41,426 nucleotides of DNA from CAZQIC01 sp964593555 (GTDB lineage Bacteria > Bacteroidota > Bacteroidia > JAFLBG01): contig CAZQIC010000025.1 of assembly GCA_964593555.1 (NCBI GenBank), forward strand, positions 1 through 41,426. The letters run 5' to 3'. The first letter of the stretch is position 1, and every line of letters starts with the position of its first letter. A model generated the notes under the pieces. That model ran no database searches, was not told where the DNA came from, and was given only the letters and a program-made list of their open reading frames with translations. Shown piece by piece: positions 32,651 to 41,426 of the stretch. Both the position numbers and the translations under genes were made by a program.

Positions 32651-34114
32651 ATGAAAATCAAGCTATCGATCCTGCTTATTCTATTTTCCTTTTTATCGCA
32701 ACACAGTTTTGCTTTTGAAAGAAATCCGCATACCGGTTTTAAGGTTCTATTTCCGTTCAGGATAAAACAGCAAAACATGGCGCCCAGTGAAGACAATAAT
32801 GACCATCCCTCTTCTGCGCAAACTGAAAAGAAAAAAAAGGTAGTTTACAAATTTGATCTGAAAACAGAAATTGGTCCGCCTACATGGCGCCAAACCCAGG
32901 CCGCATTTAAACAAGCCGAAGAAAAAAATGCAGATTACATTTTGATCCACATGAACACATATGGCGGTGCGGTGGATGCAGCAGATAATATTCGTACAAA
33001 AATTTTAGAATCAAAAAAACCGGTATTTGTTTATATAGATAAAAACGCCGCCTCCGCAGGTGCGCTTATTTCCATTGCCTGCGATAGTATTTATATGGCC
33101 CCTGCATCCAGCTTTGGAGCCGCAACTGTAGTAGATCAAAATGGCGCTCCACTCCCGGAAAAATACCAATCATACATGCGCTCTAAATTAAGAGCAACGG
33201 CAGAAGCAACCGGCCGTGACCCCAAAATAGCGGAAGGAATGAATGACCCAAGAATTTACATAGAAGGAGTAAATGATTCAGGGAAGGTGATCAGCTTTAC
33301 CACACACGAAGCAATAAAAAATAATTATTGCGAAGGAGAAGCCACAAGTATTAATGAAGTGTTGAAGCTTGCGGGAATAGAAGATTATATAATGATTGAA
33401 TATGAAACAACAACAGTAGAATCTATCATTGATTTTTTACTGAGCCCTGCAGTAAGCGGCGTATTGATCATGATCATTATCGGAGGGATTTATTTTGAAC
33501 TACAGGCCCCTGGCATTGGATTTCCTTTAATAGCAGCAGTTACAGCGGCAATACTTTATTTTGCACCATTGTATCTTGAAGGCTTGGCAGCGAATTGGGA
33601 AATTTTAATTTTTGTTGCCGGAGTTATACTTGTCATTGTCGAACTATTCGTCATTCCCGGCTTTGGCGTTATTGGTATATCAGGTATTGTACTTATTATT
33701 CTCGGATTGTCTTTAAGCCTTGTGGGCAGCTTACCATCCTCCGACCCAATTGATCTGCCGAGTGCTGATACATATGGCAAAGCATTATTTACCGTTGTAA
33801 TTTCCATAATCATTTCGCTTGCAGCTTCCATTTACCTCGCAAGTAAAATGTTTGAAACAAAGATGTTTGGTAAATTTGTTTTATCAACCACACAAGATTC
33901 TTCAGAAGGGTATGTTAGCTCAGGCACTTCTTACTCATCCTTGATTGGAAGAAAAGGAAAAGCAAATACTTTTTTAAGACCTTCAGGAAAAGTAGAAATT
34001 GATAGCGACATTTACGATGCCACTGCTGATATTGGTTTTATTGAGAAAGGCGAAGATATAGAAGTGATCCGATACGAATCGGCACAGTTATATGTAAAAA
34101 AATCAAACAGCTGA
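32651..34114 (+). CDS. NfeD-family membrane serine protease
   Basis: 487 residues: signal peptide, a ClpP-class (SppA-like) serine protease domain with KNAASAGALIS (catalytic Ser near residue 135) and MRSKLRATAEATGRDP (a Lys partner is likely here), 4-5 membrane helices at about 255-405, and a C-terminal OB-fold NfeD domain (LIGRKGKANTFLRPSGKVEI). The family (full-length NfeD) often works with a stomatin-like protein, which is not present beside it here. It overlaps the convergent crcB gene by 12 bp. Substrate unknown. Confidence 0.88.
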   Translation: MKIKLSILLILFSFLSQHSFAFERNPHTGFKVLFPFRIKQQNMAPSEDNNDHPSSAQTEKKKKVVYKFDLKTEIGPPTWRQTQAAFKQAEEKNADYILIHMNTYGGAVDAADNIRTKILESKKPVFVYIDKNAASAGALISIACDSIYMAPASSFGAATVVDQNGAPLPEKYQSYMRSKLRATAEATGRDPKIAEGMNDPRIYIEGVNDSGKVISFTTHEAIKNNYCEGEATSINEVLKLAGIEDYIMIEYETTTVESIIDFLLSPAVSGVLIMIIIGGIYFELQAPGIGFPLIAAVTAAILYFAPLYLEGLAANWEILIFVAGVILVIVELFVIPGFGVIGISGIVLIILGLSLSLVGSLPSSDPIDLPSADTYGKALFTVVISIIISLAASIYLASKMFETKMFGKFVLSTTQDSSEGYVSSGTSYSSLIGRKGKANTFLRPSGKVEIDSDIYDATADIGFIEKGEDIEVIRYESAQLYVKKSNS

Positions 34115-34477
34115 ACTATTCCTCACAAAAAAATAAATAATTCCCACACACACTAAAGTGCTTATCAACACATTTGCAATAGCATAAATAGTGTTTCCCT
34201 GCTTAATAAGCTCAACCGTTTCATAACTGAAGGTAGAGAATGTACTAAAACCTCCGCATATACCAACTAGAATAAAAAATTTAAGAGAAGAGGAAGCCTC
34301 CATTTTTTGAGCAAACCATCCAACTGCAATACCCAAAATAACACAACTTAAAACGTTAGATAGTAATGTGGCAAGGGGAAATACTCCGTCATATTTATTC
34401 TTCACAAACCAAGAAATAAAATAACGCAGCACACTTCCAATCCCGCCTCCTAAAAAAATGAAAAGTAAATTATTCAT
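34103..34477 (-). CDS. crcB: Fluoride efflux channel CrcB/Fluc
   Basis: A 124-residue, four-helix, dual-topology F- channel. Hallmarks: GGGIGSVLRYFISW in helix 1, LATLLSNVLSCVILG (the conserved Asn line), and GICGGFSTFSTFSYE (the GFxTxSTF phenylalanine track). The length is normal for a dimeric Fluc. It overlaps the PAP2 gene by 8 bp on the upstream side and nfeD by 12 bp on the other, so no room exists for a fluoride riboswitch here; regulation, if any, comes from the operon promoter. Confidence 0.92.
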   Translation of the reverse strand: MNNLLFIFLGGGIGSVLRYFISWFVKNKYDGVFPLATLLSNVLSCVILGIAVGWFAQKMEASSSLKFFILVGICGGFSTFSTFSYETVELIKQGNTIYAIANVLISTLVCVGIIYFFVRNSSAV

Positions 34478-35060
34478 TTTTTAAAATATTTTTCTGCAGA
34501 ATAAATTTCCGCATTGAAAAATTGTATATCCAATAAATCATAATGCCCAATAAAATTCCGAACAAAGCACCCACCGAAACATCAGCGGGATAATGCACTC
34601 CATTATAAATCCGACTATATCCAACTAATGCTGCCCATATAAACAGAACATAGAACATTTTTTTTGCATTTCGCCAGAACAATAAGGACAAAAACATGGC
34701 TAAAGCAAAAGTATTAGAAGCATGAGAAGATATAAAGCCAAATGAACCGCCGCACTTACCAACGACATGCACCTGCTCCTGTATATTTAAATTATGACAA
34801 GGCCTGTATCGCTGAAAAGTTTCTTTAAAAAGATGCACTGACAATTGGTCTGAAAGAAAGATAAGTACAGTTACAGCAATAAGAATAAACCAGGTTTGGG
34901 TCTTGAATTTTTTATATACTAAAAGTAACAGCAACAAGTAAAATGGTATCCATGTATATTTTCCTGATGTCCAATACATCAACACATCAAAAAAATGATT
35001 GTGTAATCCATTAAGAAAAAGGAAAAGAGAAATATCTATGTTTTTTAGTTGCTCGATCAC
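34470..35060 (-). CDS. PAP2 superfamily phosphatase
   Basis: A 196-residue membrane lipid phosphatase of the PAP2 (type 2 phosphatidic acid phosphatase) family, probably acting on undecaprenyl pyrophosphate or phosphatidate. Motifs: KETFQRYRP (KxxxxxxRP), GFISSHASNTFALAM (the variant of PSGH), and YSRIYNGVHYPADV (SRxxxxxHxxxD). About five membrane helices. It overlaps obgE by 4 bp (ATGA) and crcB by 8 bp, forming a tightly packed minus-strand operon. Confidence 0.9.
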   Translation of the reverse strand: MIEQLKNIDISLFLFLNGLHNHFFDVLMYWTSGKYTWIPFYLLLLLLVYKKFKTQTWFILIAVTVLIFLSDQLSVHLFKETFQRYRPCHNLNIQEQVHVVGKCGGSFGFISSHASNTFALAMFLSLLFWRNAKKMFYVLFIWAALVGYSRIYNGVHYPADVSVGALFGILLGIMIYWIYNFSMRKFILQKNILKNE

Positions 35061-36073
35061 TCCCTGTTATTTATTTGTTTCCAGAGTATATCTTTTAACT
35101 CCACCAAACCCTTTTGTGCCTGTGACGAAAAGAAAACAACCGGCACCCTTTGTTTATCCTTGAATTTTTTATTTACTTCTTTTTTCAATTCCGCTTCTAA
35201 TTCTTTGTCTAACATATCACATTTAGAAACTGCAAGCACCCGTCTTTTATCCAGCAATTCCGGATTAAATTTCTCCAGCTCATTCACCAGAGTTTTATAA
35301 TCCTCGACAACATCTTTCGAATCGGCAGGAACCAGAAAAAGCAACACAGAATTTCTTTCGATATGTCTTAAAAATCTTAAACCTAATCCTTTTCCTTCAT
35401 GCGCTCCTTCTATAATACCGGGTATATCAGCCATTACAAATGATTTATCATCACGGTAGGCAACTACACCAAGATTAGGCACTAATGTTGTAAAAGGATA
35501 ATCAGCTATTTCAGGCCTTGCTGCAGATACAACTGATAACAATGTAGACTTCCCCGCATTAGGAAAACCAACCAAACCAACATCAGCAAGAATTTTTAAT
35601 TCAAGTATTTTCCATTCTTCTTTACCAGGCTCCCCGGGCTGTGCAAACATAGGCGCCTGCAAGGTGGAAGTTTTAAAATGATTGTTTCCTAAACCTCCGC
35701 GCCCTCCCGGAGCAATAATATATTCTTCTCCTTCTTCACTTATTTCAAACAATACTTCACCCGATTCAAAATCACGAGCAACGGTTCCCAATGGCACTTC
35801 CAAAATTTCATCCTTCCCCTCTGATCCTGTTTTTAATTGACTGCCGCCCTTTTCTCCATCTTCAGTAATAACATGTTTACGATATTTTAAATGTAACAAT
35901 GTCCACAACTGTTTATTACCTCTAACTATAACATGTCCTCCACGCCCGCCATTGCCGCCATCAGGCCCGCCCATTGCAGTTTTTTTGTTACGAACAAAAT
36001 GTACAGATCCTGCACCGCCATTACCTGACTTGCAGCAAATTTTTACATAATCAACAAAATTGGAATCGGCCAC
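35057..36073 (-). CDS. obgE: GTPase Obg/CgtA
   Basis: A 338-residue ribosome-assembly and stress GTPase. The Obg domain is glycine-rich (GGPDGGNGGRGGHVIVRG and GGRGGLGNNHF). The G domain starts at GFPNAGKSTLL (G1), then a DYPFTTLVPNLG switch, DIPGIIEGAHEGKGLG (G3) and SKCDMLD (G4). It stops soon after the G domain, with no C-terminal OCT extension. Between adk (6 bp upstream) and PAP2 (4-bp overlap). Confidence 0.95.
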   Translation of the reverse strand: MADSNFVDYVKICCKSGNGGAGSVHFVRNKKTAMGGPDGGNGGRGGHVIVRGNKQLWTLLHLKYRKHVITEDGEKGGSQLKTGSEGKDEILEVPLGTVARDFESGEVLFEISEEGEEYIIAPGGRGGLGNNHFKTSTLQAPMFAQPGEPGKEEWKILELKILADVGLVGFPNAGKSTLLSVVSAARPEIADYPFTTLVPNLGVVAYRDDKSFVMADIPGIIEGAHEGKGLGLRFLRHIERNSVLLFLVPADSKDVVEDYKTLVNELEKFNPELLDKRRVLAVSKCDMLDKELEAELKKEVNKKFKDKQRVPVVFFSSQAQKGLVELKDILWKQINNRE

Positions 36074-36079
36074 AAAAAA

Positions 36080-36664
36080 TTATTTTACCTGGTAAATTTT
36101 ATCAATTGAATTACACAAAGAAGAAAATATTTCATCAATTGAGCCAACACCTTTAACCGATTTAAATTTCCCCTGCGCAGAATAGTAATCAACCAAGGGG
36201 GCCGTTTTCGCATTGTACTCAGCAATGCGGTTTCGTATTATACTTTCATTCTGATCATCTGCGCGGCCTGAGTCTTTCCCTCTCAACAATAATCTTTTGG
36301 TAAGCTCCTCGTTATCTACCTCCAATGCCAGCATTAACGAAACGGACGTGCCTTTTTCATTGAGCATTTCATCGAGTGCCTTTGCCTGTGCAGCGGTACG
36401 CGGAAAGCCATCGAATATAAAACCATCTGCTTTTAAATTCTTATCAATCTTTGAACTTATCATCCCGATTACTACCTCATCCGGAACAAGATCACCTTTA
36501 TCCATTATTTTTTTTGCTTCAATTCCCAAAGAAGTGGATGCTGTAACTTCGCCTCTTAAAATATCTCCGGTAGATAAATGCACGAGGTTATATTTATCAA
36601 TTAATTTTTGAGACTGCGTTCCCTTGCCTGCGCCAGGAGGGCCAAACAATACGATGTTTAACAT
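36080..36664 (-). CDS. adk: Adenylate kinase
   Basis: A 194-residue nucleoside monophosphate kinase catalysing ATP + AMP = 2 ADP. P-loop GPPGAGKGTQSQKLI; AMP site HLSTGDILRGE and GFIFDGFPRTAAQA; LID arginine segment LLLRGKDSGRADDQNE. It is a short form with a small LID and no Zn-binding cysteines. It lies between hpt (62 bp) and obgE in the usual Bacteroidota order. Confidence 0.96.
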   Translation of the reverse strand: MLNIVLFGPPGAGKGTQSQKLIDKYNLVHLSTGDILRGEVTASTSLGIEAKKIMDKGDLVPDEVVIGMISSKIDKNLKADGFIFDGFPRTAAQAKALDEMLNEKGTSVSLMLALEVDNEELTKRLLLRGKDSGRADDQNESIIRNRIAEYNAKTAPLVDYYSAQGKFKSVKGVGSIDEIFSSLCNSIDKIYQVK

Positions 36665-36726
36665 AAATTTTTTATATTAATTTTTACTTTCAATTTAACC
36701 GACAACAAAGAAAAAGCAGTAAATAA

Positions 36727-37251
36727 CTAAATTAGTCTAAATACATCCTTAAAATTACGACCAAGACCATTATAATCTAAACCGTATCCAATTATAAAAT
36801 CATTTTCAATTTCCATCCCAACATAATCAACTTTAATATTCTTTTTATACACCGTTGGTTTTAAAAAAAGTGCAGCAACTTTTATCTGCAACGGATTTTG
36901 TTCCTGTATAATTTTATAAACTTTCTCGAGCGTATTTCCTGTATCAACAATATCTTCCAAAATTACTACATTTCTCCCAGTAAGTGAGCGATTAAGGCCA
37001 ATAAGTTGATTTACATTGCCCGTTGTTGCCACACCCTCATATGAAGACATTTTAATAAACTCTACCTCCACATTACCATTTATGTTTTTTAACAGATCGG
37101 ATGTAAACATAAAAGAGCCGTTAAGTACTGATATAAAAAGAGGCACATCCCCTTTAAAATCAAGATTGATACGTTCCGCAACTTTTTCTACCGCAGCCTG
37201 TATCCTTTTTTCGTCAATAAATAAACTAAATTTTTTATCTCCAATATCCAT
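36727..37251 (-). CDS. hpt: Hypoxanthine phosphoribosyltransferase
   Basis: A 174-residue purine-salvage enzyme: hypoxanthine (or guanine) plus PRPP gives IMP (or GMP). The PRPP-binding motif is VVILEDIVDTGNTLEKV; SVLNGSFMFTSDLL and FIKMSSYEG are the early conserved loops, and DFIIGYGLDYNGLGRN the base-binding end. I prefer ATG 37251 over the GTG one codon upstream. A small inverted repeat (TTAGC TTAT GCTAA, about 37272-37285) lies upstream. Confidence 0.93.
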   Translation of the reverse strand: MDIGDKKFSLFIDEKRIQAAVEKVAERINLDFKGDVPLFISVLNGSFMFTSDLLKNINGNVEVEFIKMSSYEGVATTGNVNQLIGLNRSLTGRNVVILEDIVDTGNTLEKVYKIIQEQNPLQIKVAALFLKPTVYKKNIKVDYVGMEIENDFIIGYGLDYNGLGRNFKDVFRLI

Positions 37252-37404
37252 CACTTTCCAATAGCAGTAATTTAGCTTATGCTAAGTTAATAATCTTATG
37301 GTATTACGTAAACAACAGAGTCCGCCTTTCAGATGTGTAATTTCTACGCAAAATGGGTTGTTGTTTTACCCAAAAAAATAGAAAATTTACTACAAATAGA
37401 TACT

Positions 37405-39321
37405 ATGTCTGGGTATAAAATAAGGGCCGCCATTTTTATTCTCTTTTCCAGTACCATTTTATTCGCTCAAAAAGAAGTGAACGTATGGTATTTCGGAAAA
37501 AACCGCGGATTAGATTTTAATGCAGGCGGAGCACCCACCATGCTTACAAATAACACGATGAATACATGGGAAGGCTGTGCATCAATTGCCGACAACTGCT
37601 CTGGTGAATTATTATTTTATACAAATGGAATAAAAGTATGGGACAAAAACCACAATCAAATGCCAAATGGTTTCGGACTTATGGGAGGCATCACAGCAAG
37701 CGGCCTGCAGCCTTCTTCCTCTTCACAATCTTGCATAATTGTACCCAAATGGGGCAACAAAAACATCTATTTTATATTTACCAACGATTGCAGTGAAAAT
37801 GGGAACACAGCAGGTTTTAGATACTCAATAGTTGACATGTCTTTAAATGGGGGATTAGGAAACGTAACGACTAAAAACACATTACTTTTTGCGCCGGGTA
37901 CGGAGAAAGTCAGCGCTGTTCATCATTCGAATAAAAAAGATATATGGGTGGTATCGCACGGTAAGAATGACAATAAATTTTATGCATACCTGGTCAGCAA
38001 TGCGGGTGTTTCGGCCCCGGTTATTACATCAGTGGGAACAAATGTAAACTGGAATATGGGCTGTATGCGTATTTCGTCCAATGGTAAATGGCTCGGACTT
38101 TGCGCATTTACACAAATGACAAACCCGCCAACCACACCATTTGCAGAACTTTTTAATTTCAATAATTCAACAGGAGTTGTTTCAAATCCCATTAAAATAG
38201 ATGGGCCCTATTATGGAATAGAGTTTTCACCTAACAGTCAATTGCTTTATTTATGTTATGGAAAAAAACTTGAACAATATGATCTTTCATCAGGATCTGC
38301 AGCAACAATAATTGCTTCAAAATATTCCATAGGGACACAAGGAGACAGTTGGTGGGCAATACAACAAGGGCCCGATAAAAAAATATACTGTACCATTGGA
38401 CAGAATTCTTTGCATGTGATCCATAACCCAAATTCAATTGGGGCCGCCGTGAACGTGCAAAGAAAAGCGATCAATTTGGGTGGAAGCTGCAATATAGGGT
38501 TAACAAATTTTGTAGTTAGTTTTTTTGATTCATCAATGTTTATTCCCCGCAATGGATTACCCGTAGCGACCATCACTCCAACCGGATACTGCATTAACCA
38601 GCCGGTGAATTTTACTTATTCATCCTCTGTCCCCGTCACCATCGATTCCATTAAATGGAATTTTGGTGATGCGGCGTCGGGTGTATTAAACAATTCAACC
38701 AACGTAAATCCTGATCATATATATTCTTCCAGCTCCATTTTTATGGTACAAATGATACGTTACACCGCCTGCGGAAATGATACCACTTACGAGACAATTA
38801 CAATCAAAGACACACCGCAGGTAAATCTTAATGACACCACTCTTTGCTATGGCCCCCCTTTAATATTAGAGTCTGGTACTTCCGCAATATCATACCTATG
38901 GCAGGATGGAAGTGCATCTCCAATGCTTAGTATAACGAACAGCGGAAGCTATTGGCTTGAAATAACTGATAATTGTGGTATCAGCAGAGATACAGCTCAG
39001 GTAACGTTTGAAGATTGTCAGTCTACATTATATATACCTAATGCTTTTATCCCAGGAATACCGGGTGATAATTCATTATTCCTTGCAAAAGGGAGCAATG
39101 TTGGAAATTTTAATTTAAAAATATTTGACCGTTGGGGGCTACTTATTTTCGAATCAAACAATATAAATACCGGTTGGGATGGTAAATATAAGGGCCATAT
39201 TTGCCAGCAAGATGTCTATGTATGGCGCATTGAATACATTCCTTTGGCAAAATCCTTAGAAAATATTACAGAAAATGGCAAAAAGAAGGAGATAACAGGA
39301 CATGTAACTCTTCTGAAATAA
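37405..39321 (+). CDS. T9SS type B cargo protein 1 (PKD and CHU_C)
   Basis: 638 residues from ATG 37405, which gives a signal peptide (IRAAIFILFSSTILFAQ); the ATG at 37333 would add 24 unlike residues. The N-terminal about 380 residues form a region of repeated strands that opens WYFGKNRGLDFNAG and contains CSGELLFYTNG, VWDKN and FAPGTEKVSAVHHSN; it may be a beta-propeller. Then a PKD domain (IKWNFGDAASG), an Ig-like segment (LWQDGSASPML) and a CHU_C domain (YIPNAFIPG, LKIFDRWGLLIFES, GWDGKYKG). It ends GHVTLLK. It is a surface or secreted protein exported by the T9SS. The next gene is a near-equal-length paralog. Confidence 0.88.
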   Translation: MSGYKIRAAIFILFSSTILFAQKEVNVWYFGKNRGLDFNAGGAPTMLTNNTMNTWEGCASIADNCSGELLFYTNGIKVWDKNHNQMPNGFGLMGGITASGLQPSSSSQSCIIVPKWGNKNIYFIFTNDCSENGNTAGFRYSIVDMSLNGGLGNVTTKNTLLFAPGTEKVSAVHHSNKKDIWVVSHGKNDNKFYAYLVSNAGVSAPVITSVGTNVNWNMGCMRISSNGKWLGLCAFTQMTNPPTTPFAELFNFNNSTGVVSNPIKIDGPYYGIEFSPNSQLLYLCYGKKLEQYDLSSGSAATIIASKYSIGTQGDSWWAIQQGPDKKIYCTIGQNSLHVIHNPNSIGAAVNVQRKAINLGGSCNIGLTNFVVSFFDSSMFIPRNGLPVATITPTGYCINQPVNFTYSSSVPVTIDSIKWNFGDAASGVLNNSTNVNPDHIYSSSSIFMVQMIRYTACGNDTTYETITIKDTPQVNLNDTTLCYGPPLILESGTSAISYLWQDGSASPMLSITNSGSYWLEITDNCGISRDTAQVTFEDCQSTLYIPNAFIPGIPGDNSLFLAKGSNVGNFNLKIFDRWGLLIFESNNINTGWDGKYKGHICQQDVYVWRIEYIPLAKSLENITENGKKKEITGHVTLLK

Positions 39322-39364
39322 TAACGTTTAATATCTGCTAGGGGGTTATTTTTATTTGCCTAAA

Positions 39365-39395
39365 TTGTTTGAAACCCAATAATTTGATAGATTTG
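39365..39395 (+). promoter_or_regulatory. Candidate promoter of T9SS cargo 2
   Basis: TTG (39365-39367), a 20-bp spacer and TAGATTTG (39388-39395), close to the Bacteroidota -33/-7 pattern, with the start at 39435 about 40 bp on. This would let the second paralog be expressed on its own. Confidence 0.5.
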
Positions 39396-39434
39396 GTTTG
39401 AAGGAAAACAATTTCAAGGGTATTTTTATATTCA

Positions 39435-41348
39435 ATGCGGAGACTTCTACTTTCAACAATTGTATTTGCCTTATTAACCGCAAACTCTTTTTCACAAAAG
39501 GAAGTAAACAGGTGGTATTTCGGAGGATTCAGAGGCCTTGATTTCACTGGAGGTGGAACACCAACCGTTATTACTACTAATGCAATGAATACCTGGGAGG
39601 GATGTTCTTCCATCTCTGATAATTGCACAGGTGAACTCCTGTTTTATACCAATGGAGTTAAAGTCTGGGATAAAAATGACATACAAATGCCAAATGGCAT
39701 TGGACTTTTAGGCGGAAATACTACAGGGCTAACACCATCATCAACAACACAATCATCTGTTATCGTACCCAAACCAGGAAATAAAAACTTGTATTATATT
39801 TTTACCTGTGATGCCAATGAGAACAACAACGTTGGTGGCTTCAGATATTCAATAGTTGATATGACTCTTAACGGTGGACTTGGAGATGTTACCGTAAAAA
39901 ACACATTACTATTTGCACCGGGAACAGAAAAAGTTACCGCGGTTCACCACTCTAACAAAAGGGACATTTGGGTTATATCACATGGCAAGCTCGATAATAA
40001 GTTTTACGCCTACCTGGTTAGCGCTGCAGGAGTTTCAGCTCCTGTAATTACATTGGTTGGCTTAAACGAGAAACATCAAACAGGATATTTAAAAGTTTCA
40101 TTTGACGGCAAAAAACTTTCCATGTGCGACTATAATAACTTTAACCAAACGGGAGATGCCCAGATCTTTGATTTTAGTAATACATCGGGAGTTGTTTCAA
40201 ACCCATTTACAATACCAGGGAATAATTATTATGGTACTGAATTTTCTCCCAACAGTCAATTAGTATATTTCGGCAGATCCTCAAAATTTGACCAATATGA
40301 TCTTACTGCCGGAACACCGGCGTTTATTATTGCATCCAAACAGGATTTAAATGTTCAGGCAAACTATGGCTCAGTATGGGCAATGCAAAGGGCCTCTGAC
40401 GGAAAAATGTATTGTGCAATGGGATATCAATCTCTGCATGTTGTAAATAATCCAAATGTTGTAGGCAGTGGTGCAAATATGGTAAAAAGGCAACAACCAC
40501 TTGCAACCGGAAGTCCAGGAATGGGAATTACTAATTTTGTGCAAAGTTTTTTCGAACCAAGCATGTTTCTTCCAAGAGGTGGTTTACCAACAGCAACGAT
40601 AACAGCTGCAGGAAGTTGCGTTGATCAACCCATTACGTTCGCAAGTGTTTCATCATTTACACTTGATATTGATTCCGTTAAATGGACTTTTGGAGATCCT
40701 GCATCAGGTGCGCTTAATGTATCAACCGATCTAGGTTCTACTCATACCTATAATTCACCAACCTATTACCTTGTTCAACTTATACGCTTTGCAGACTGTG
40801 GATCAGATACAACTTATTATTCTTTAAACGTGGATCCTAAACCGGAATTAAGCTTCAATGATTCTACCATTTGTTTTGGAGAACCATTTAGCCTTACATC
40901 AAATATTGAAGCTGCAACATACCTATGGCAGGATGGGAGCGCGGAATCCTTTCTTAACATAACCAATTCTGGAACATACTGGCTGGAAGTTACTTCGCAA
41001 TGCGGCACAGATAGAGACACTGCAAATATTGTTTTTGAAGATTGTGAAGCCACTCTTTATGTGCCAAATGCTTTTGTTCCGGGAATGTCACTCGACAACT
41101 ATTTGTTCGAAGCAAAAGGTGTAAACCTGGCAACATTTAATATGAAAATTTTTGATCGGTGGGGGATTCTACTTTTTGAATCTTATGATATAAACAAAGG
41201 TTGGAATGGTACCTATAAAGGTAAAGTATGCCAGCAGGACGTTTATGTATGGAGAATTACTTATGAATCAATAGCTTCTTCAAGGGAAAATGTAGAGGGA
41301 AGCCAAAAATTACTGCAAAAAGTTGGACATGTAACTTTACTTCGGTAA
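39435..41348 (+). CDS. T9SS type B cargo protein 2 (PKD and CHU_C)
   Basis: 637 residues, paralog of the preceding gene along its full length. Signal peptide MRRLLLSTIVFALLTANSFS. The N-terminal region opens WYFGGFRGLDFTGGGTPT and contains CTGELLFYTNG, FAPGTEKVTAVHHSN and QKDLNV-type variants; then PKD (KWTFGDPASG), an Ig-like domain (YLWQDGSAESFLN) and a CHU_C domain (YVPNAFVPGMS, MKIFDRWGILLFES, GWNGTYKGK), ending GHVTLLR. The two copies are tandem and in the same orientation, 113 bp apart. Function unknown; probably surface-attached. Confidence 0.88.
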   Translation: MRRLLLSTIVFALLTANSFSQKEVNRWYFGGFRGLDFTGGGTPTVITTNAMNTWEGCSSISDNCTGELLFYTNGVKVWDKNDIQMPNGIGLLGGNTTGLTPSSTTQSSVIVPKPGNKNLYYIFTCDANENNNVGGFRYSIVDMTLNGGLGDVTVKNTLLFAPGTEKVTAVHHSNKRDIWVISHGKLDNKFYAYLVSAAGVSAPVITLVGLNEKHQTGYLKVSFDGKKLSMCDYNNFNQTGDAQIFDFSNTSGVVSNPFTIPGNNYYGTEFSPNSQLVYFGRSSKFDQYDLTAGTPAFIIASKQDLNVQANYGSVWAMQRASDGKMYCAMGYQSLHVVNNPNVVGSGANMVKRQQPLATGSPGMGITNFVQSFFEPSMFLPRGGLPTATITAAGSCVDQPITFASVSSFTLDIDSVKWTFGDPASGALNVSTDLGSTHTYNSPTYYLVQLIRFADCGSDTTYYSLNVDPKPELSFNDSTICFGEPFSLTSNIEAATYLWQDGSAESFLNITNSGTYWLEVTSQCGTDRDTANIVFEDCEATLYVPNAFVPGMSLDNYLFEAKGVNLATFNMKIFDRWGILLFESYDINKGWNGTYKGKVCQQDVYVWRITYESIASSRENVEGSQKLLQKVGHVTLLR

Positions 41349-41366
41349 AAAGTCGCTTTTTGCTTT
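41347..41366 (+). terminator. Weak intrinsic terminator after T9SS cargo 2
   Basis: AAAAAG (41347-41352) pairs with CTTTTT (41356-41361) around TCG, right at the gene's end, followed by T-rich sequence. The stem is A/T-rich, so strength is doubtful. Confidence 0.4.
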
Positions 41367-41426
41367 TTATAAAGGTGGGTTCTAAAAATTCACTTTTAGA
41401 GATTTGACTAAAAATCGAAGAACCCG

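Noticed and set aside
34103..34477. Fluoride riboswitch for crcB
   Set aside because: crcB overlaps the upstream PAP2 gene by 8 bp, so there is no leader to hold one.

Overview
The window is a piece of a Bacteroidota chromosome (low GC, roughly 35-40% by eye). The evidence is a PorP/SprF-family type IX secretion (T9SS) protein, three large proteins ending in the gliding-motility/CHU_C (T9SS type B) domain, a bacillithiol gene (bshA), the hpt-adk-obg block in the order usual for Bacteroidota, repeated TAnnTTTG promoter boxes of the Bacteroidota type, and SD-poor starts. Order-level placement cannot be decided from this window. Most of it is ordinary core genome. There is no tRNA, rRNA, CRISPR array or intact insertion sequence that I can see.

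1-4.1 kb: the 5' part of a fused E1 alpha/beta dehydrogenase gene (minus, running off the left edge), a 52-residue Cys-rich membrane protein, two paralogous Ala-rich small lipoproteins (minus) and two paralogous DUF5011/HYR-like lipoproteins (plus). This part has four clear intrinsic terminators. 4.1-6.5 kb: a DAGK-type lipid kinase, a SUI1/YciH-like translation factor and bshA.

6.65-14.4 kb: a giant secreted protein (about 2229 aa) with an IgGFc-binding-like N-terminus, 18 tandem repeats of about 88 aa, a PKD domain and a T9SS type B tail, followed by a PorP/SprF gene that probably serves its export. 14.4-20.6 kb: an STM3941-like membrane protein, rluF, a YD-repeat-like secreted protein, a 41-residue membrane ORF, a TMEM175-type channel and a GH3-beta-lactamase fusion.

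20.7-21.2 kb: an intergenic array of degenerate repeats of about 118 bp. 21.3-26.0 kb: mutL, two rhomboid proteases and an endonuclease/exonuclease/phosphatase-family membrane protein, all on plus and probably cotranscribed. 26.0-28.3 kb: a kinase-like gene split by a -1 frameshift exactly at a slippery heptamer, then a peptide-type ABC solute-binding lipoprotein. 28.6-31.9 kb: mtaB, lgt and an inositol monophosphatase-family gene, very tightly packed. 31.9-37.3 kb: a small exported protein, an NfeD-type membrane protease, then crcB, PAP2, obgE, adk and hpt on minus. 37.4-41.3 kb: two tandem paralogous T9SS cargo proteins of almost identical length.

The least routine items are: the -1 slippery site in the kinase-like gene; two arrays of degenerate 7-bp repeats sitting directly after stop codons (one of them an inverted array); the 118-bp palindrome-bearing repeats; the block structure of the giant repeat protein; and the 41-residue membrane ORF. 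I did not find convincing evidence of a wholly new multi-gene system.
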